Assembly (NCBI RefSeq): GCF_025398315.1
Contig: NZ_JAODOQ010000001.1
Span: 124,001-188,000, forward strand
DNA: 64,000 nt
From: Shewanella phaeophyticola
GTDB taxonomy: Bacteria; Pseudomonadota; Gammaproteobacteria; Enterobacterales; Shewanellaceae
Direction: 5' to 3'
Shown here: positions 9,157 through 19,662 of the stretch, one piece after another
Position numbering within the stretch: the first letter of the stretch is position 1
How the letters are laid out: every line of letters begins with the position of its first letter
Translations under genes and position numbers: made by a program
Notes under the pieces: model-generated
What the model was told of the DNA's origin: nothing
The model's database searches: none
Seen by the model: only the letters and a program-made list of their open reading frames with translations

Positions 9157-9531
9157 TTAATAAAGCTGTTCTAACTCAGCAACAGTGGCAATTCCTTGAG
9201 CTATTGTGGTGAAAACAATTTTTGCGCTGCAACAATGGCCTTGAAATTGACCGTATTGGCGTACTAAAGACAACATTTGCAATACGTTTATTGATTGAGG
9301 TTGTTTAACGAGGTGCGGCAGTTGTGCAACGCTCTTTTCAGCAGAGGTGGTTTCTGCAAGTGGCTTTTCTATGAGGTAGATATCGCCACAGCTGTCTATC
9401 AACTGATCTTGAAAACAGACAGCATATTGGTTGGCACAAATAAAGCTTAACCAATCTTGATGGTTGGCCAAATACATAAGCTCATCATCTTGATCAAACT
9501 TCAAAATAGCTGGCCAATGTATTTGTTGCAT
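9157..9531 (-). CDS. DUF4144-like hypothetical protein
   Basis: A 124-residue soluble protein. I take the Met at 9531 as start because MQQIHWPAILKFDQDDELMYL is the typical N terminus of this Shewanella family; a longer reading to 9600 would overlap the upstream gene. No catalytic motif is visible, and the C-terminal half contains GQCHCCSA-like paired cysteines. It follows the DUF342 gene by about 40 bases on the same strand and may be co-transcribed. Function unknown. Confidence 0.6.
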   Translation of the reverse strand: MQQIHWPAILKFDQDDELMYLANHQDWLSFICANQYAVCFQDQLIDSCGDIYLIEKPLAETTSAEKSVAQLPHLVKQPQSINVLQMLSLVRQYGQFQGHCCSAKIVFTTIAQGIATVAELEQLY

Positions 9532-9568
9532 AATGAACAATAGTCTCAGTCGAATGTGTTTTTGTGAA

Positions 9569-11237
9569 TTAACGATTACTGTAATCGTATGATATCTCAT
9601 GATTGATGTTTTTTACCACACAAGAGCCATGTTCTCGTTGAGTACGATTAAAAGCATTACCTATGTGGATTTCAACGTTGGTGAAAATATGTTTTTCCGC
9701 TTTGATGAAGTAATTGTCATAGTAGTTTTCAACTTCGGTGAGTTGTTGAGTATATTCAACTTCCTCTTTAGCTTGCTCGGCCGACATTTGATGCTTTTGA
9801 TCCAACATCATTTTCACTTGTTCAATCATGCCTGCATCGTTTTGCCACTCTGCTTTTGGCGGCAGTTTACGTAATCTTGCTTCGAGTTCAAGGCCGGCCA
9901 CGACCATGGCTTTGATGCTGCCATCTAACTCTTTTAGTTGCTGCTTAAATTCGTCTTGATGCATAGCGCAATAGAGTACTGTTTTAGTACTTGCGGTGGC
10001 GCCAAAGGCAATGGCTCTTATCCCTTTATTGGCGGTAGCGATGCCGCCGACAATGTCACCACGCCGACATTGGGGATCACAGACGGTAATGAAACCATTG
10101 GAGGTTGAATGACTGTGCAGTAATTGCTTGGTGACTAAAATGTCGCCTTGGGCTTCTAAATGTGAGTATTGGACAAATTGAGCGCATATTTGGCCACTGG
10201 CTTTAATTTGAGTGCTGAGATCTTGCTCTTTAATTAAACGGCCAATGACGCCTTTACTCACAATCACATCACCCTGGGCTTCAATACTGGCTGATTCGAC
10301 AAAGCCCATAACGGTCACATCGCCACTGGCTTTCACTTCCATACCTTCATGTACGTCACCGGTAATTAAAATACTGCCTTTGAAGTTGACGTGGCCATAG
10401 CGCACGTCAACATCTTTAACTTGTAGCATGTCATCAACTTGCATCCCTTTACGGTTTTCTACAGGCTGCCCAGATAAGGTTGCAATCAGTTTGTTAGGAT
10501 CTTTAGGATGTATGCTGGTACCTGTTCCTGGCTCCATAGGCTTATCTTTGCCGGGTATTTGCTGCAGTACATCACCATGAACATTAAAACCTGGGGTGCC
10601 TATAGTCGCAGGGGTCTTTACCATTAATATATCATTAGGCTTTACCGTAATAAGAGCGCCTAAATTTCGCATGTCTACTGAGCCATCCTCACGTTCTTGA
10701 GGTTGCAGTAATCGTTCTCGGGCGAGGGCAACTTTACGGGTTAATATGGCATTTTCGCCATTTACAGCAGGTTTTCCATTAGCAATAATCCCTTCGCAGC
10801 TTTCACCTGGAGGCAGTATGGATAAGCGCTGCATTAACGCCATGATCCTTGGTTTGCTTAGGCCCATTTTGATTTTTTTGCTTTTTAGTGTCGTCAGAAT
10901 ATCAGGTAGGCTGACGTCTTTACCGCCCCAAGCAGAGGTGATTGTCATGCTAGCCTGCATTTTATCTTCACTGACGTCGATAATGACCGACCCATCCTTA
11001 CGTTCAGCAATGACAAAAAAAGTTCATGGTCACCCATTTTTTGGCCACAAAGTGTATTAATTTCAGTAGCGGCTTTATTAATACCGGGAGAGATGGGGCA
11101 TAGCATGACAAAATCGGGCTGGCTCAGTATCGTAGTGATATCTTCAACTGTCACCGGCTACCATGTGTATTGGGAATCACACGTAATTCTACTTTGGTTT
11201 TATCTGCACTTAATGTGGCTACTGAGGGCTCTAACAT
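9569..11237 (-). CDS. DUF342 / FapA-like protein, frame broken at two sites
   Basis: Reconstructed, this is a 555-residue DUF342 (FapA-type) protein. The N terminus MLEPSVATLSADKTKVELRV starts at an ATG behind AAGGATG. The long right-handed beta-helix section (about 180-370) shows repeated short strands such as GDVTVMG and GDVIVSKG. A helical region follows. The frame breaks at 11156-11162 (GGTAGCC where GGGCC, giving His-Gly-Pro-Val, would restore it) and at 11015-11021, where a run of seven T's on the coding strand needs eight. DUF342 proteins are linked to flagellar or polar localisation and polymer-binding roles; none is provable here. Confidence 0.75.
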
Positions 11238-11369
11238 AACATCCTTTGTTTTTATTCAGCTCAATTAAAGAAAGCATAGAGTAACAATCGTAATAAAGAA
11301 AAAATGTGAGTCACTTAGCTTTCATCAATTTAGCTGATATCGAAATCCATTTCCAGCTACATACACTTA

Positions 11370-12408
11370 TTAGGCTTGGTGTAAATACAACTTATATCTG
11401 TTATTTTCTGCTTGGACATTCACTTTGCCGAAATAAGCTGCAATGGTGTCAGCGTAAGGTAAATGTCTGTTAGCGACAATTTGCCATATGCCTTTAGCGG
11501 CTAAACTCGACGCACTGTGTTTAACAAACTGGGTTGCGATGTCTGTGGTGCTCGTTAACCCATCGTGAAATGGCGGGTTAGACATGATAGCGTTGAATTG
11601 GCCAGTGATTTGGTTAAAGCCATCTGATGGATATATTTTTGCTTGCATGTTGTTGGCGGCAAGCGTCAGCTGGCAAGAAGCAAGTAGCCATTGCATTAAT
11701 GTCAATGCATTCAATATTGAGTTGTGGATTAGATTTAAGTAGTGCAGCGCTTATGACTCCTGCACCACAGCCAAAATCGAGCACGCGACCTTGGAGGTTA
11801 TCGGGTAAATGTGACAACAATAATTCAGTGCCTTGATCGAGTCTTTTTTCACTAAATACACCCACTAAGTTACAGATTTGCAGTTGCCCTTGTGGGGTGT
11901 CTAGCGTGTATTGGCTTAGCCAGTCGGTCAGTGATAATGGTGGTGCAGCTTGTGTTAAGTAACTTGTAAATAACAAGCAATGGCGTGCGTTATCTTGTTT
12001 AATTGGCGCAGAAAAATACGCTGGCATGAGTTTAGCAATAGACTTAACCCCACCTTTGTTTTCGCCTATTACAACGAGCAACCCATCGATTGCCATATGT
12101 TGAGCCGCTAATTGCAACAAGTAGCCCATAAGCGGCTTAGCTTTAGGAAAATAGATAATCACACTGTCGTATTTTTCGTTGGCTAAGTTATCTGGTAATT
12201 GATGACCAAAGTAGCACTCTAATGTGTTGTTGGCATAAGGCGACAAGGTTTGATGATGGTTAAAATCAAAGGCTAATGCGGTAACATGGCTTGCTGATTC
12301 TAGGCATTGGCTAGCAAATGTATCGGCTTCATAATTGAGGATTAGCACTTTTTGCTGTTGAAAAAGCTCGCTATTTCTAATTAATGCTAGAGAAGGATTT
12401 GTTAGCAC
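11370..12408 (-). CDS. rsmC: 16S rRNA (guanine1207-N2)-methyltransferase RsmC, frame broken once
   Basis: Reconstructed length is 345 residues, as usual for RsmC. The N-terminal half is the degenerate methyltransferase domain ([12 protein letters not shown]... GENKGGVKS). The C-terminal half has the SAM-binding motif [12 protein letters not shown] and the catalytic NPPF in [10 protein letters not shown]. The enzyme methylates G1207 of 16S rRNA using SAM. The frame breaks at 11683-11689, where the coding strand reads ATGGCTACTTGC; removing one base restores [17 protein letters not shown]. Each half is perfectly conserved on its own side, which argues against true decay. Confidence 0.85.
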
Positions 12409-12477
12409 AGGGGTTACTCACGGTAAAGATAAATGAATAACAGCCCGTTGCTATAGGCAAAAGGCTGTTTCGAGTAG

Positions 12478-13846
12478 TTACTGTTTTACGGCTGATAAAG
12501 GCAATAAACTTATTACTTTGTTGGCGATGTCGATATTGTCTTGGTGACCGCTAAATAACCTTGCCCCCGATCAGATGAAAACACCTGAACGTCTACCGCA
12601 GTATGACCGCCGCTGATCCAGCCGGTGTTAGAGTGCACATCAATTAATTTACGCAGTGCAATAGTTAATGGCTCATTACCTTGCATACGCGCATTGTCTA
12701 ATAATGTGTATTCAGCCGCGGTTGGCGTAAAACCAATGTGTGCGGCAATAACGTCTTGCCAATTGTTGTCTGCAACAGCGCGCGTAGCAATTTCATCTGG
12801 GCTGGCTTTGACTTTATGCAGCACTGCGGGGTTCCACTCATATTTGTCGTTTGCCCCAACAGACAATCCGCCAGTATTATGATCGGCAGTGATAACGACC
12901 AGAGTGTCTTTGCTTTGGCGAACAAATTGTTCAACCACTTCAATGGCAGCAGCAAACTCGTCCATTTCACCCATTGCGGTGGCAATGTCGTTACTGTGGC
13001 CGACCCAGTCAATTAAACTTCCTTCAACTAATAGTACAAAACCTTGTTGATTTTTCGACAGCAAGTCGATGGCTTTTTGTGTCATCTTGCTGAGTTTGTG
13101 ACTTTGATTGTCGTTAATGGCTACCAAGGCAATTGTACATCGGCAAAGAGGCCTAATACCTTAGGAGTGCTTATTGCATCAAGCTGCGAAAACTCGTCAA
13201 TGTGCTGATAGCCTTTGGCAGTAAATTGAGCCAATAATGAGTCAGAGAAATATTGTTGTCCGCCGCCTAAAATGACATCGGCGTCAGAGTCTAAATAGGA
13301 CTCTGCAATGTCGATGTAGTTTCTACGGCTTTCGTTATGAGCCAAAAATGCCGCAGGGGTAGCATGGTTAACCTGTGAGGTCACTGCAACTCCGGTTGCT
13401 AACCCTAATGTTTTGGCTTTTTCCATTAACGTTGGCAGCGAACGTTTTTCAGTATCGACAGAAATGGCACCGTTGTAACTTTTGAACCCGGTAGCGAGCG
13501 CGGTAGCTGCCGCAGCTGAGTCGGTTACATAGCCACTGACGGATGCCGGATAAGTACTAGACATACCAACCAGTAAGCGATCAAAGACAGTTTGTTCTAT
13601 CTCTTCGGTTTCAGGGTTATCTTTATAATAGCGGTACGCAGTAGTGTAAGCAGGCCCCATGCCATCACCAATCATAATAATGATGTTTTTAGGTCTGGCG
13701 GGCGCAGCAGTTGGTACGTTGCTATTAGCCGATCCAGTTACTGCCGGAGTAATCATGACATCATTTGCTGTTACACTTGCCACGCTAAGGCAAGGTAATA
13801 GCAATAAACAGCTTAATGAGCGTTTACATGTCGCTAAAAAATTCAT
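12478..13846 (-). CDS. phoA: Alkaline phosphatase (PhoA family), frame broken at two sites
   Basis: Reconstructed length is 455 residues with a signal peptide (MNFLATCKRSLSCLLLLPCL...), so periplasmic. It shows the metal-binding IIIMIGDGMGPAY, the catalytic Ser in GYVTDSAAAATALATG, and ADHNTGG with later metal-ligand His residues. It hydrolyses phosphomonoesters. Frames break at 13119-13125 (coding GGTAGCC where GGGCC gives LPWAIND) and at 12565-12573 (GATCGGGGG where GGCCCG gives SSGPG). Beyond the second break the family C terminus GHQDNIDIANKV is readable to a stop at 12478. It lies 16 bases after gshB on the same strand. Confidence 0.85.
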
Positions 13847-13862
13847 AATGAACCCTAACTGG

Positions 13863-14810
13863 TTAAGCGTTAATACGTGCTTCAATCGCATCCATCAACA
13901 TACCTGTGATGTTGACATCAAACGCAGCTTCAATTTCTTTAATGCATGTTGGACTAGTGACATTAATTTCAGTCAGTTTGTCGCCAATAACGTCTAAACC
14001 GACAAAAATTAAGCCACGTTTTTTGAGCTCAGGACCAATTGTGCGGGCTATTTTCCAATCGCTTTCAGAAAGCGGTTGGGCTAAGCCACTGCCGCCTGCG
14101 GCTAAGTTACCACGAGTTTCGCCTTTCATTGGAATACGTGCCAAAGCGAAAGGGACTGGTTCGCCATCAACCACAAGGATACGTTTGTCGCCTTGAGTGA
14201 TCTCAGGAATAAACGCTTGTGCCATGGCGTATTGCTGACCATAACTGGTCAATGTTTCAATAATAACACCCACGTTTGGATCGTCTTTTTTCACTCTAAA
14301 AATAGAGGTGCCACCCATGCCGTCTAATGGCTTTAGGATGATATCTTGCTTTAATTGGTGGAATGCACGAATACGTTTAGCATCACGAGTCACAATGGTT
14401 TCTGGGGTAAATTCAGAAAACCATGCTGTGAACAGTTTTTCGTTAGCATCACGTAAACTTTGTGGTTTGTTAACGATTAATACGCCTTCTTCTTCGGCGC
14501 GCTCTAGCATATAAGTTGCGTAAATAAACTCAGTATCAAATGGTGGGTCTTTACGCATTAATATGACATCAAGGTCGGCTAATGGCGTGTCTTCGGCTTC
14601 GCCTAGGGTAAACCACTCATTAGCATCTTGCTTAACGGTTAACGGACGCATGTTTGCCATGGCTTTGCCATTGACCATTGCCAGATCGTGCATTTCCATA
14701 TAAAACAACTGATAACCACGAGCCTGCGCCGCTAATAACATCGCAAAGCTGGAATCTTTTTTAATGTTAATGTCGCTGATTGGATCCATTACAATGCCGA
14801 GCTTAATCAT
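13863..14810 (-). CDS. gshB: Glutathione synthetase
   Basis: A 315-residue enzyme that joins gamma-glutamylcysteine and glycine with ATP to make glutathione, in the cytosol. The N terminus MIKLGIVMDPI is the family start and the ATG at 14810 follows GGAAG; a longer reading to 14864 lacks both. The ATP-grasp core is visible as ILKPLDGMGGTSIF (about 160), EFIPE-like AQAFIPEI and the Mg-binding EINVTSPT near the C terminus. It sits between rsmE (37 bp upstream) and phoA (16 bp downstream) on one strand. Confidence 0.95.
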   Translation of the reverse strand: MIKLGIVMDPISDINIKKDSSFAMLLAAQARGYQLFYMEMHDLAMVNGKAMANMRPLTVKQDANEWFTLGEAEDTPLADLDVILMRKDPPFDTEFIYATYMLERAEEEGVLIVNKPQSLRDANEKLFTAWFSEFTPETIVTRDAKRIRAFHQLKQDIILKPLDGMGGTSIFRVKKDDPNVGVIIETLTSYGQQYAMAQAFIPEITQGDKRILVVDGEPVPFALARIPMKGETRGNLAAGGSGLAQPLSESDWKIARTIGPELKKRGLIFVGLDVIGDKLTEINVTSPTCIKEIEAAFDVNITGMLMDAIEARINA

Positions 14811-14847
14811 GGATACTTCCTTTATATTAGGGGGAATAGCGGTTGAG

Positions 14848-15586
14848 TTAACCGATATCGCCAAATTTAACTTGTAGTGCGGTAATCGCGGTTAGCGATG
14901 CCGTTTCGGTGCGCAGCACGCGAGGCCTAACAATATATCGGTAAAATGGTGGTTTTCGGTCATGGCAATCTCTTCATCTGACAAACCACCTTCAGGCCAA
15001 TTAGCAGTCTCACTTTGTGATTTCCCGTATCTAATTGCAAGCCATTTATACCGTGTGATGCGCGCGGATGTAAATTGAGCTTAACCGCATTGGTTTGTTC
15101 TTCACACCATTGCGCGAGCGTCATTGCTGGGCGCACAACTGGGACTATGCTGCGACCTGACTGCTCACAGGCGCTGATAACAATCTTTTGCCATTGCTGC
15201 AGTTTTTTCTCTAGGCGTTCACCGTTCAGTTTAACGCCACAGCGGTCAGAAAAAAGCGGGGTAATGGTGGTCACCCCTAGCTCTACTGATTTTTGCACCG
15301 TAAACTCCATGCGATCGCCACGCGAAATTACTTGGCCTAGGTGTAAATCAAGTGGTGACTCACTGTTATTGGCTTCACAGTTTAAGACCGTGACAGTGAT
15401 GGATTTCTTACCTGCATCGATAATTTCGGCTAAATAATCATTGCCGTCGCCGTTAAATAAGCTGATGTGGTCGCCATTGCCCATACGCAATACTCGGCCA
15501 ATGTGCGCGACGCCGTCATCATTTAACGTAACGGTTTGCCCTTGCTGTAGGTTGTCTATGGGCTGGTAAATGCGTGGAACTCTCAT
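14848..15586 (-). CDS. rsmE: 16S rRNA (uracil1498-N3)-methyltransferase RsmE, frame broken at two sites
   Basis: Reconstructed length is 246 residues, normal for RsmE. It opens [17 protein letters not shown], and the SPOUT core has [20 protein letters not shown]. The C-terminal knot motifs are IGPEGG and [11 protein letters not shown]. Both of these Gly-Pro pairs are the break points: the coding strand reads ATTGGCCTGAA (near 14995) and TTAGGCCTCGCG (near 14925), each one C short of GGCCC. Adding one C at each gives an unbroken frame to the stop at 14848. The enzyme methylates U1498 of 16S rRNA. Confidence 0.88.
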
Positions 15587-15636
15587 CAGTGGTGACCTTT
15601 TATCATTTGTGGCTCAAGTCAGTATGGGTTATTCAA

Positions 15637-16440
15637 TTAATGGAACAAACCGTTATTTTGGCATTGTTTGAGTACAAAATCATTATGATTGCCTTGGCGA
15701 GAAGCGATTAAACTATCACGTTGGCATTCTGTTACTGTTACTGGGAACATTTTGTCCCAAGCGACAAATAGTTTTTGCTGACTGCTACTGATTTGTAATC
15801 CATATATTTGTTGCATATAAAAATATGTTCGGGCGATTTGGCCGCGAGCTCGCGCTGGCGGTTGTACCTTACGACCTTTAAAATCAACTATCATTTCACA
15901 TTGACCATATTGACTCGCTTTTCCATTCCAATCACTAAAGCGATAATTACTGCGATCGCCGTTTACCTCACCGATTGCTGGCACTAAATTGTGTAGGTCA
16001 GCTTCCATCTTTTTAAACTGATCATTGTTTTTACCACAATTTTTACGGCCGCCGTCTTGCCAGCATTGTAATTGATGGCCAAATTCCCATGCGGGTACCA
16101 CGTGTTCCCATTCAATTCTATTCGCGCGGATTATCTGTTTGCGAACACCATAGCCACACGTTGGATGGTCGGCTTGCCAAAGCTTGCCACTAATGGCGAT
16201 ATCACAACCACAATAAAAGGTGCTTAAAGGAAGATTTTGCTGGTAGATGTCTTTCGCAATGGTTTTTGCTTTGCGAAAACTACTCGGGTGCTCTGCAGCC
16301 TGAACGGTAGTTAAAAAAATGCCGCACAAAAGCGACACCCAAAAAAGCCATGAGTGATAGTAAGATAAGCGCAAAATAAACCCTAAAAATAAACTAAAAA
16401 TCGTCAGGACTGGTGTTCTTTTGTATCTCGCTAGAAACAA
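15637..16440 (-). CDS. endA: Endonuclease I (secreted DNase)
   Basis: A 267-residue protein of the EndA/Vvn family. A hydrophobic N-terminal region (about residues 12-48, ending VQAAEHPSS) serves as signal, so the enzyme is periplasmic or secreted. The catalytic His-containing motif is [15 protein letters not shown], followed by [20 protein letters not shown], the metal and structural signature of the family; eight cysteines could form disulfides. It degrades DNA outside the cytoplasm. The start is uncertain: the leftmost start is TTG at 16440 with no clear ribosome site, and a shorter signal is possible. It precedes rsmE by 50 bp. Confidence 0.9.
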   Translation of the reverse strand: MFLARYKRTPVLTIFSLFLGFILRLSYYHSWLFWVSLLCGIFLTTVQAAEHPSSFRKAKTIAKDIYQQNLPLSTFYCGCDIAISGKLWQADHPTCGYGVRKQIIRANRIEWEHVVPAWEFGHQLQCWQDGGRKNCGKNNDQFKKMEADLHNLVPAIGEVNGDRSNYRFSDWNGKASQYGQCEMIVDFKGRKVQPPARARGQIARTYFYMQQIYGLQISSSQQKLFVAWDKMFPVTVTECQRDSLIASRQGNHNDFVLKQCQNNGLFH

Positions 16441-16545
16441 AAGCAGGCTCTTATTGCGGAGTTAATCCGTCATTTTGCGCTGATGTTAAGGCATAGGGTG
16501 CGATGACGCAATTGATAAAATGTTACGCGTTGATGGCGCTAAGTG

Positions 16546-17124
16546 TTATTGCACCGCTTGAAGTGTTTGTTGACAGCGGCGACAGCGATACTGAGTTTGA
16601 CCACGCACCACTCGATTATGCCGTCTAATAGAAAGTGTGGTGTTGCCACAGCCACAAAAATAGTCAAATTGTTGCCCGCTTACCGATTGAATATTTAGTT
16701 GATGGGTGGTTTTGGGTGCCACGTTAAAAGTAGACACCATAATGCTTTGCCATTCTTTGCCATGGGGTTTTACTCGGCCAAACAGCTGGTAACACAGTAA
16801 GTGGCTTATTTCGTGTGGCACCACCTCAGCCAAAAACACTTGTGGGTTTTCTGCTAATAATACTGGGTTAAAGCGTAAGCGGTTGGTTTGTAAATGGGCG
16901 GTGCCGGCACTTTTTCCGCGTAAACTAAATTGCACTACAGGGCGTGGAAACGGGCGACTAAAATGACGTTCAGCATGCTGGTAATCGCTTTCGACTTTGT
17001 TGAGTATTTGCTGTTGCAAAGCTGATTTGGCCGGGCAGGATGTTAATGCCGCTTTGGCGCTTGCTTTAGGTTTGCCCAACGCGGCTTGTTTGGGTGAGGT
17101 AAAATTAAATAGATTCTTTAGCAT
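16546..17124 (-). CDS. sprT: SprT family zinc metalloprotease-like protein
   Basis: A 192-residue protein. The zinc site HEISHLLCYQLFG is at about 106 with a further His in VKPHGKEW. The C-terminal zinc ribbon is built from FDYFCGCGNTT and YRCRRCQQ (two CxC/CxxC pairs). This matches SprT, whose eukaryotic relative Spartan cleaves DNA-crosslinked proteins; the bacterial function is not settled. It stands at the head of the run sprT-endA-rsmE-gshB-phoA on the minus strand. Confidence 0.88.
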   Translation of the reverse strand: MLKNLFNFTSPKQAALGKPKASAKAALTSCPAKSALQQQILNKVESDYQHAERHFSRPFPRPVVQFSLRGKSAGTAHLQTNRLRFNPVLLAENPQVFLAEVVPHEISHLLCYQLFGRVKPHGKEWQSIMVSTFNVAPKTTHQLNIQSVSGQQFDYFCGCGNTTLSIRRHNRVVRGQTQYRCRRCQQTLQAVQ

Positions 17125-17190
17125 GGCTTCATTCTTGGCTTGAGTAGCGTTGGCTACTCAAGCGCTGGGTTAGCAATTGAGGTTATGCCA

Positions 17191-18377
17191 TTACAAGCTC
17201 GTCGCGGCGGCAGCAATCATGGCCTTAATTTGCTCAACAATGTCTGATTCAACTTGCGCATCATAACCTTTTATTCGCGGAGTATGAATGTGCCCTACTG
17301 GCAAAGTTAAATTAAATTGGTCGCGCAATAAAATGCTGCGATAGGAAATTTCATTCGACAAGTAACCGCCGCCAGAACCTTCGACTGAGGTTTCATTTTG
17401 CAACTCGGCTAATGACGATGCTAAAAATTGCCCGCGTGAAAGGGTTCTAACCTGGTGGTTGTCATTCACTGTCCAATGGCCTTTAACGGCTTGCATTAAT
17501 TCAACCGGCAATGAGAATTCAACAAATTCAGGGCCATTCAACTTGCCGTCGCTCGAGGTACCACTGGTAAATAGTGGCGCTTTAGGGTGGCTAAAATTGG
17601 CACCTGTTAATACATTTAAATTATCGGGAGCATCGGCACTACGATTGCGAGCAGGAAAGCGTTCAATATCAAAGTTTTCACGCCCCATGCTTACTGTAAA
17701 TACCATGTCTAAGCTATTTTCTCGATAAAACGGTGTGAGTAATGATTCAATAATTCCGTTGTCGAAATCGCTAAAACGAACGGGGATCATCACAGTTTCA
17801 ATTTGGGCTGTTTTACCCTTTACTGTAAAGCGGTAACCATCTAAGGCCAATGCCGCTAATCCCGAAGGGTTGCTCTGGCCAATATTACGGTCTAAAAAAA
17901 CGGATCAAAACCGGTAAGTAGAATATTAATCTGAGAGTTTGCATCAAACTCGATGTCACTAAAACCACGTGATGATTTTTCTACGGTTTTGACTAAGATT
18001 TCGCGTTGCCAATCGGCAATATTAAATCCTACTTTATCTTGCTTAAGTGTGTTGCGCATACTTAAGCGACTCCAATACAGCGAGCGGTCGTCATGATAAC
18101 CAGATTGCACATCTCTTACTGCTTGCTGCCATAAGCGGTGGCCTTGTTGCGCCGCCATTTCGGTTACCGACAATTCATCCGTTGAACTCTGCAGTTTAAC
18201 TTCGAGCGTGTCGTTAATTGCTTGGTAGCGATTAACTACTTGCGGCAGGGTTTGGCCTGCTTTTGATACGCGCATTTCTTCGATATTTTTCGGCAGTTGT
18301 CCAGAAATGACAGAATTAGAAAAAGTGAGCAATGCCAATGAACTTAACACAACTAAAGTGTTGCACTTAATCATCAT
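17191..18377 (-). CDS. Secreted pyroglutamyl-peptidase-like (C15) protein, frame broken once; nucleophile Cys replaced by Ser
   Basis: Reconstructed length is 395 residues. It has a signal peptide (MMIKCNTLVVLSSLALL), about 130 residues of unassigned helical sequence, then a C15-type domain starting ILLTGFDPFF. Family residues visible: Glu in NFDIERFPARN, PDN, and His in VGHIHTP. At the place of the catalytic Cys the sequence is YLSNEISYR, with Ser where pyroglutamyl peptidases have Cys. The frame breaks in a run of seven T's on the coding strand (17894-17900) that needs eight. Secretion and the Ser both depart from the classical cytosolic enzyme, so its activity is doubtful. Confidence 0.75.
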
Positions 18378-18613
18378 GGTTCCTTAAGGTCCTCAGGTGA
18401 CCTTTTATGGTTATGTTTACAATCTTTAAGGGTATAAGTGACAGTTATATCACAGTTATAGCAGCGACTTAACTGTTCATTAGTGGATAAATGTTATCGC
18501 GTAGTTCATTTTGTAGCGGTGTAAAACCTAACGTTTTATCGTGATTGAATCGTTATACTGTATGCGATTTAAGCATTGGTTTTTTATAACCAATATGCCA
18601 ATAGGGCAAACAA

Positions 18614-19534
18614 TCAATTTGATTGCCCCATCATCGAATGCAAAGATTCTTGGCTGGTGTATCGTTTAGTGAAAAAGTCTAAAAAGGCACTGATGTTACT
18701 GGCGAGCTGGCGCCGACTTGAATACACCCCGTACACTTTAAATGATTCCATTGGCCAGTCTTGTAAAATGGGCACTAAGCTGCCTGCCGCTAATTCTTGT
18801 TTGCAACTCGTGTTCGATAACATCGCAATGCCAAAGTCATCTATTGCTAGGCGCTTAACCATGCTAGCACTGTTAACTCGTACTTTACGTTTGAAGGTGG
18901 CCATCATTTTTCGGTTACCTTTACCCAATGGCCAAATTGGGGCTGATAACGTGGTACCTAATAATATGCCATTATGTTGGGCAAGTTCTTGCGGCGTTGC
19001 TGGGCTGTTATATTTTTTGATGTAACCCGGGCTGGCCACTAAAATAGGTTGGCGTTCAAATAATAATCTGGCAACTAAATCGGATGACTGTAATGCACCA
19101 TATTTAATCGCTATGTCGTAACCTTCACCCACTAAGCCGACATCGTTATCGGTAAACTGAATGTCGAGTTCAATGTTAGGGTAAAGTCGCATAAAGCTTG
19201 AGCATAAATGGCCAATCACATCTTGCGAAAATGACACAGGTATAGCAATGCGTAATGAGCCTGAAATGTCAGTATGGGTATTCTCTATAATCGCTTTGGC
19301 GGCTTCAATTTCGTGACTAATGGAATCGCAATGTTGATAAAACAGTGCGCCAACTTGCGTTAGACTCAAATTTCGGGTGTCGCGTTGTAATAAACGCACC
19401 CCGAGTTGCTCCTCTAACTGGGCAACTTTACGACTTATTGTTGATTTAGGTTGTCCGATGTCTCGTGCAGCTTGGGAGAATCCTTTGGCTCTTACAACCG
19501 CTGCAAACAGCATCATACCGTTCAAATCGGGCAT
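18614..19534 (-). CDS. LysR-family transcriptional regulator
   Basis: A 306-residue LysR regulator. The N-terminal winged helix is MPDLNGMMLFAAVVRAKGFSQAARDIGQPKSTISRKVAQLEEQLG, and the substrate-binding domain covers about 90-295. It is divergent from the fused carboxylase gene, with 128 bp between the two starts, the classical arrangement for a LysR protein regulating its neighbour. The effector is not deducible. Confidence 0.9.
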   Translation of the reverse strand: MPDLNGMMLFAAVVRAKGFSQAARDIGQPKSTISRKVAQLEEQLGVRLLQRDTRNLSLTQVGALFYQHCDSISHEIEAAKAIIENTHTDISGSLRIAIPVSFSQDVIGHLCSSFMRLYPNIELDIQFTDNDVGLVGEGYDIAIKYGALQSSDLVARLLFERQPILVASPGYIKKYNSPATPQELAQHNGILLGTTLSAPIWPLGKGNRKMMATFKRKVRVNSASMVKRLAIDDFGIAMLSNTSCKQELAAGSLVPILQDWPMESFKVYGVYSSRRQLASNISAFLDFFTKRYTSQESLHSMMGQSN

Positions 19535-19662
19535 TTTAGTCTCACTGTCTCATTAATGGAACAAAGCGTCCAAGGTAGTTTATATGGTAATTTGCCTACT
19601 AACAAAGTTATATTTACGAGCTATAAAAAATTTCAGAGGCTATATAAGCAGAGGATCTAAGG

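Noticed and set aside
9599..9874. Plus-strand ORF of 91 codons opposite the DUF342 gene, and similar antisense ORFs in many genes
   Set aside because: Shadows of real genes: no ribosome sites, odd composition, and fully covered by conserved coding sequence on the other strand.
12439..12470. AACAGCC/GGCTGTT hairpin between phoA and rsmC as a terminator
   Set aside because: The stem is followed by ATTC and not by a T-run on the minus strand; too weak to call.
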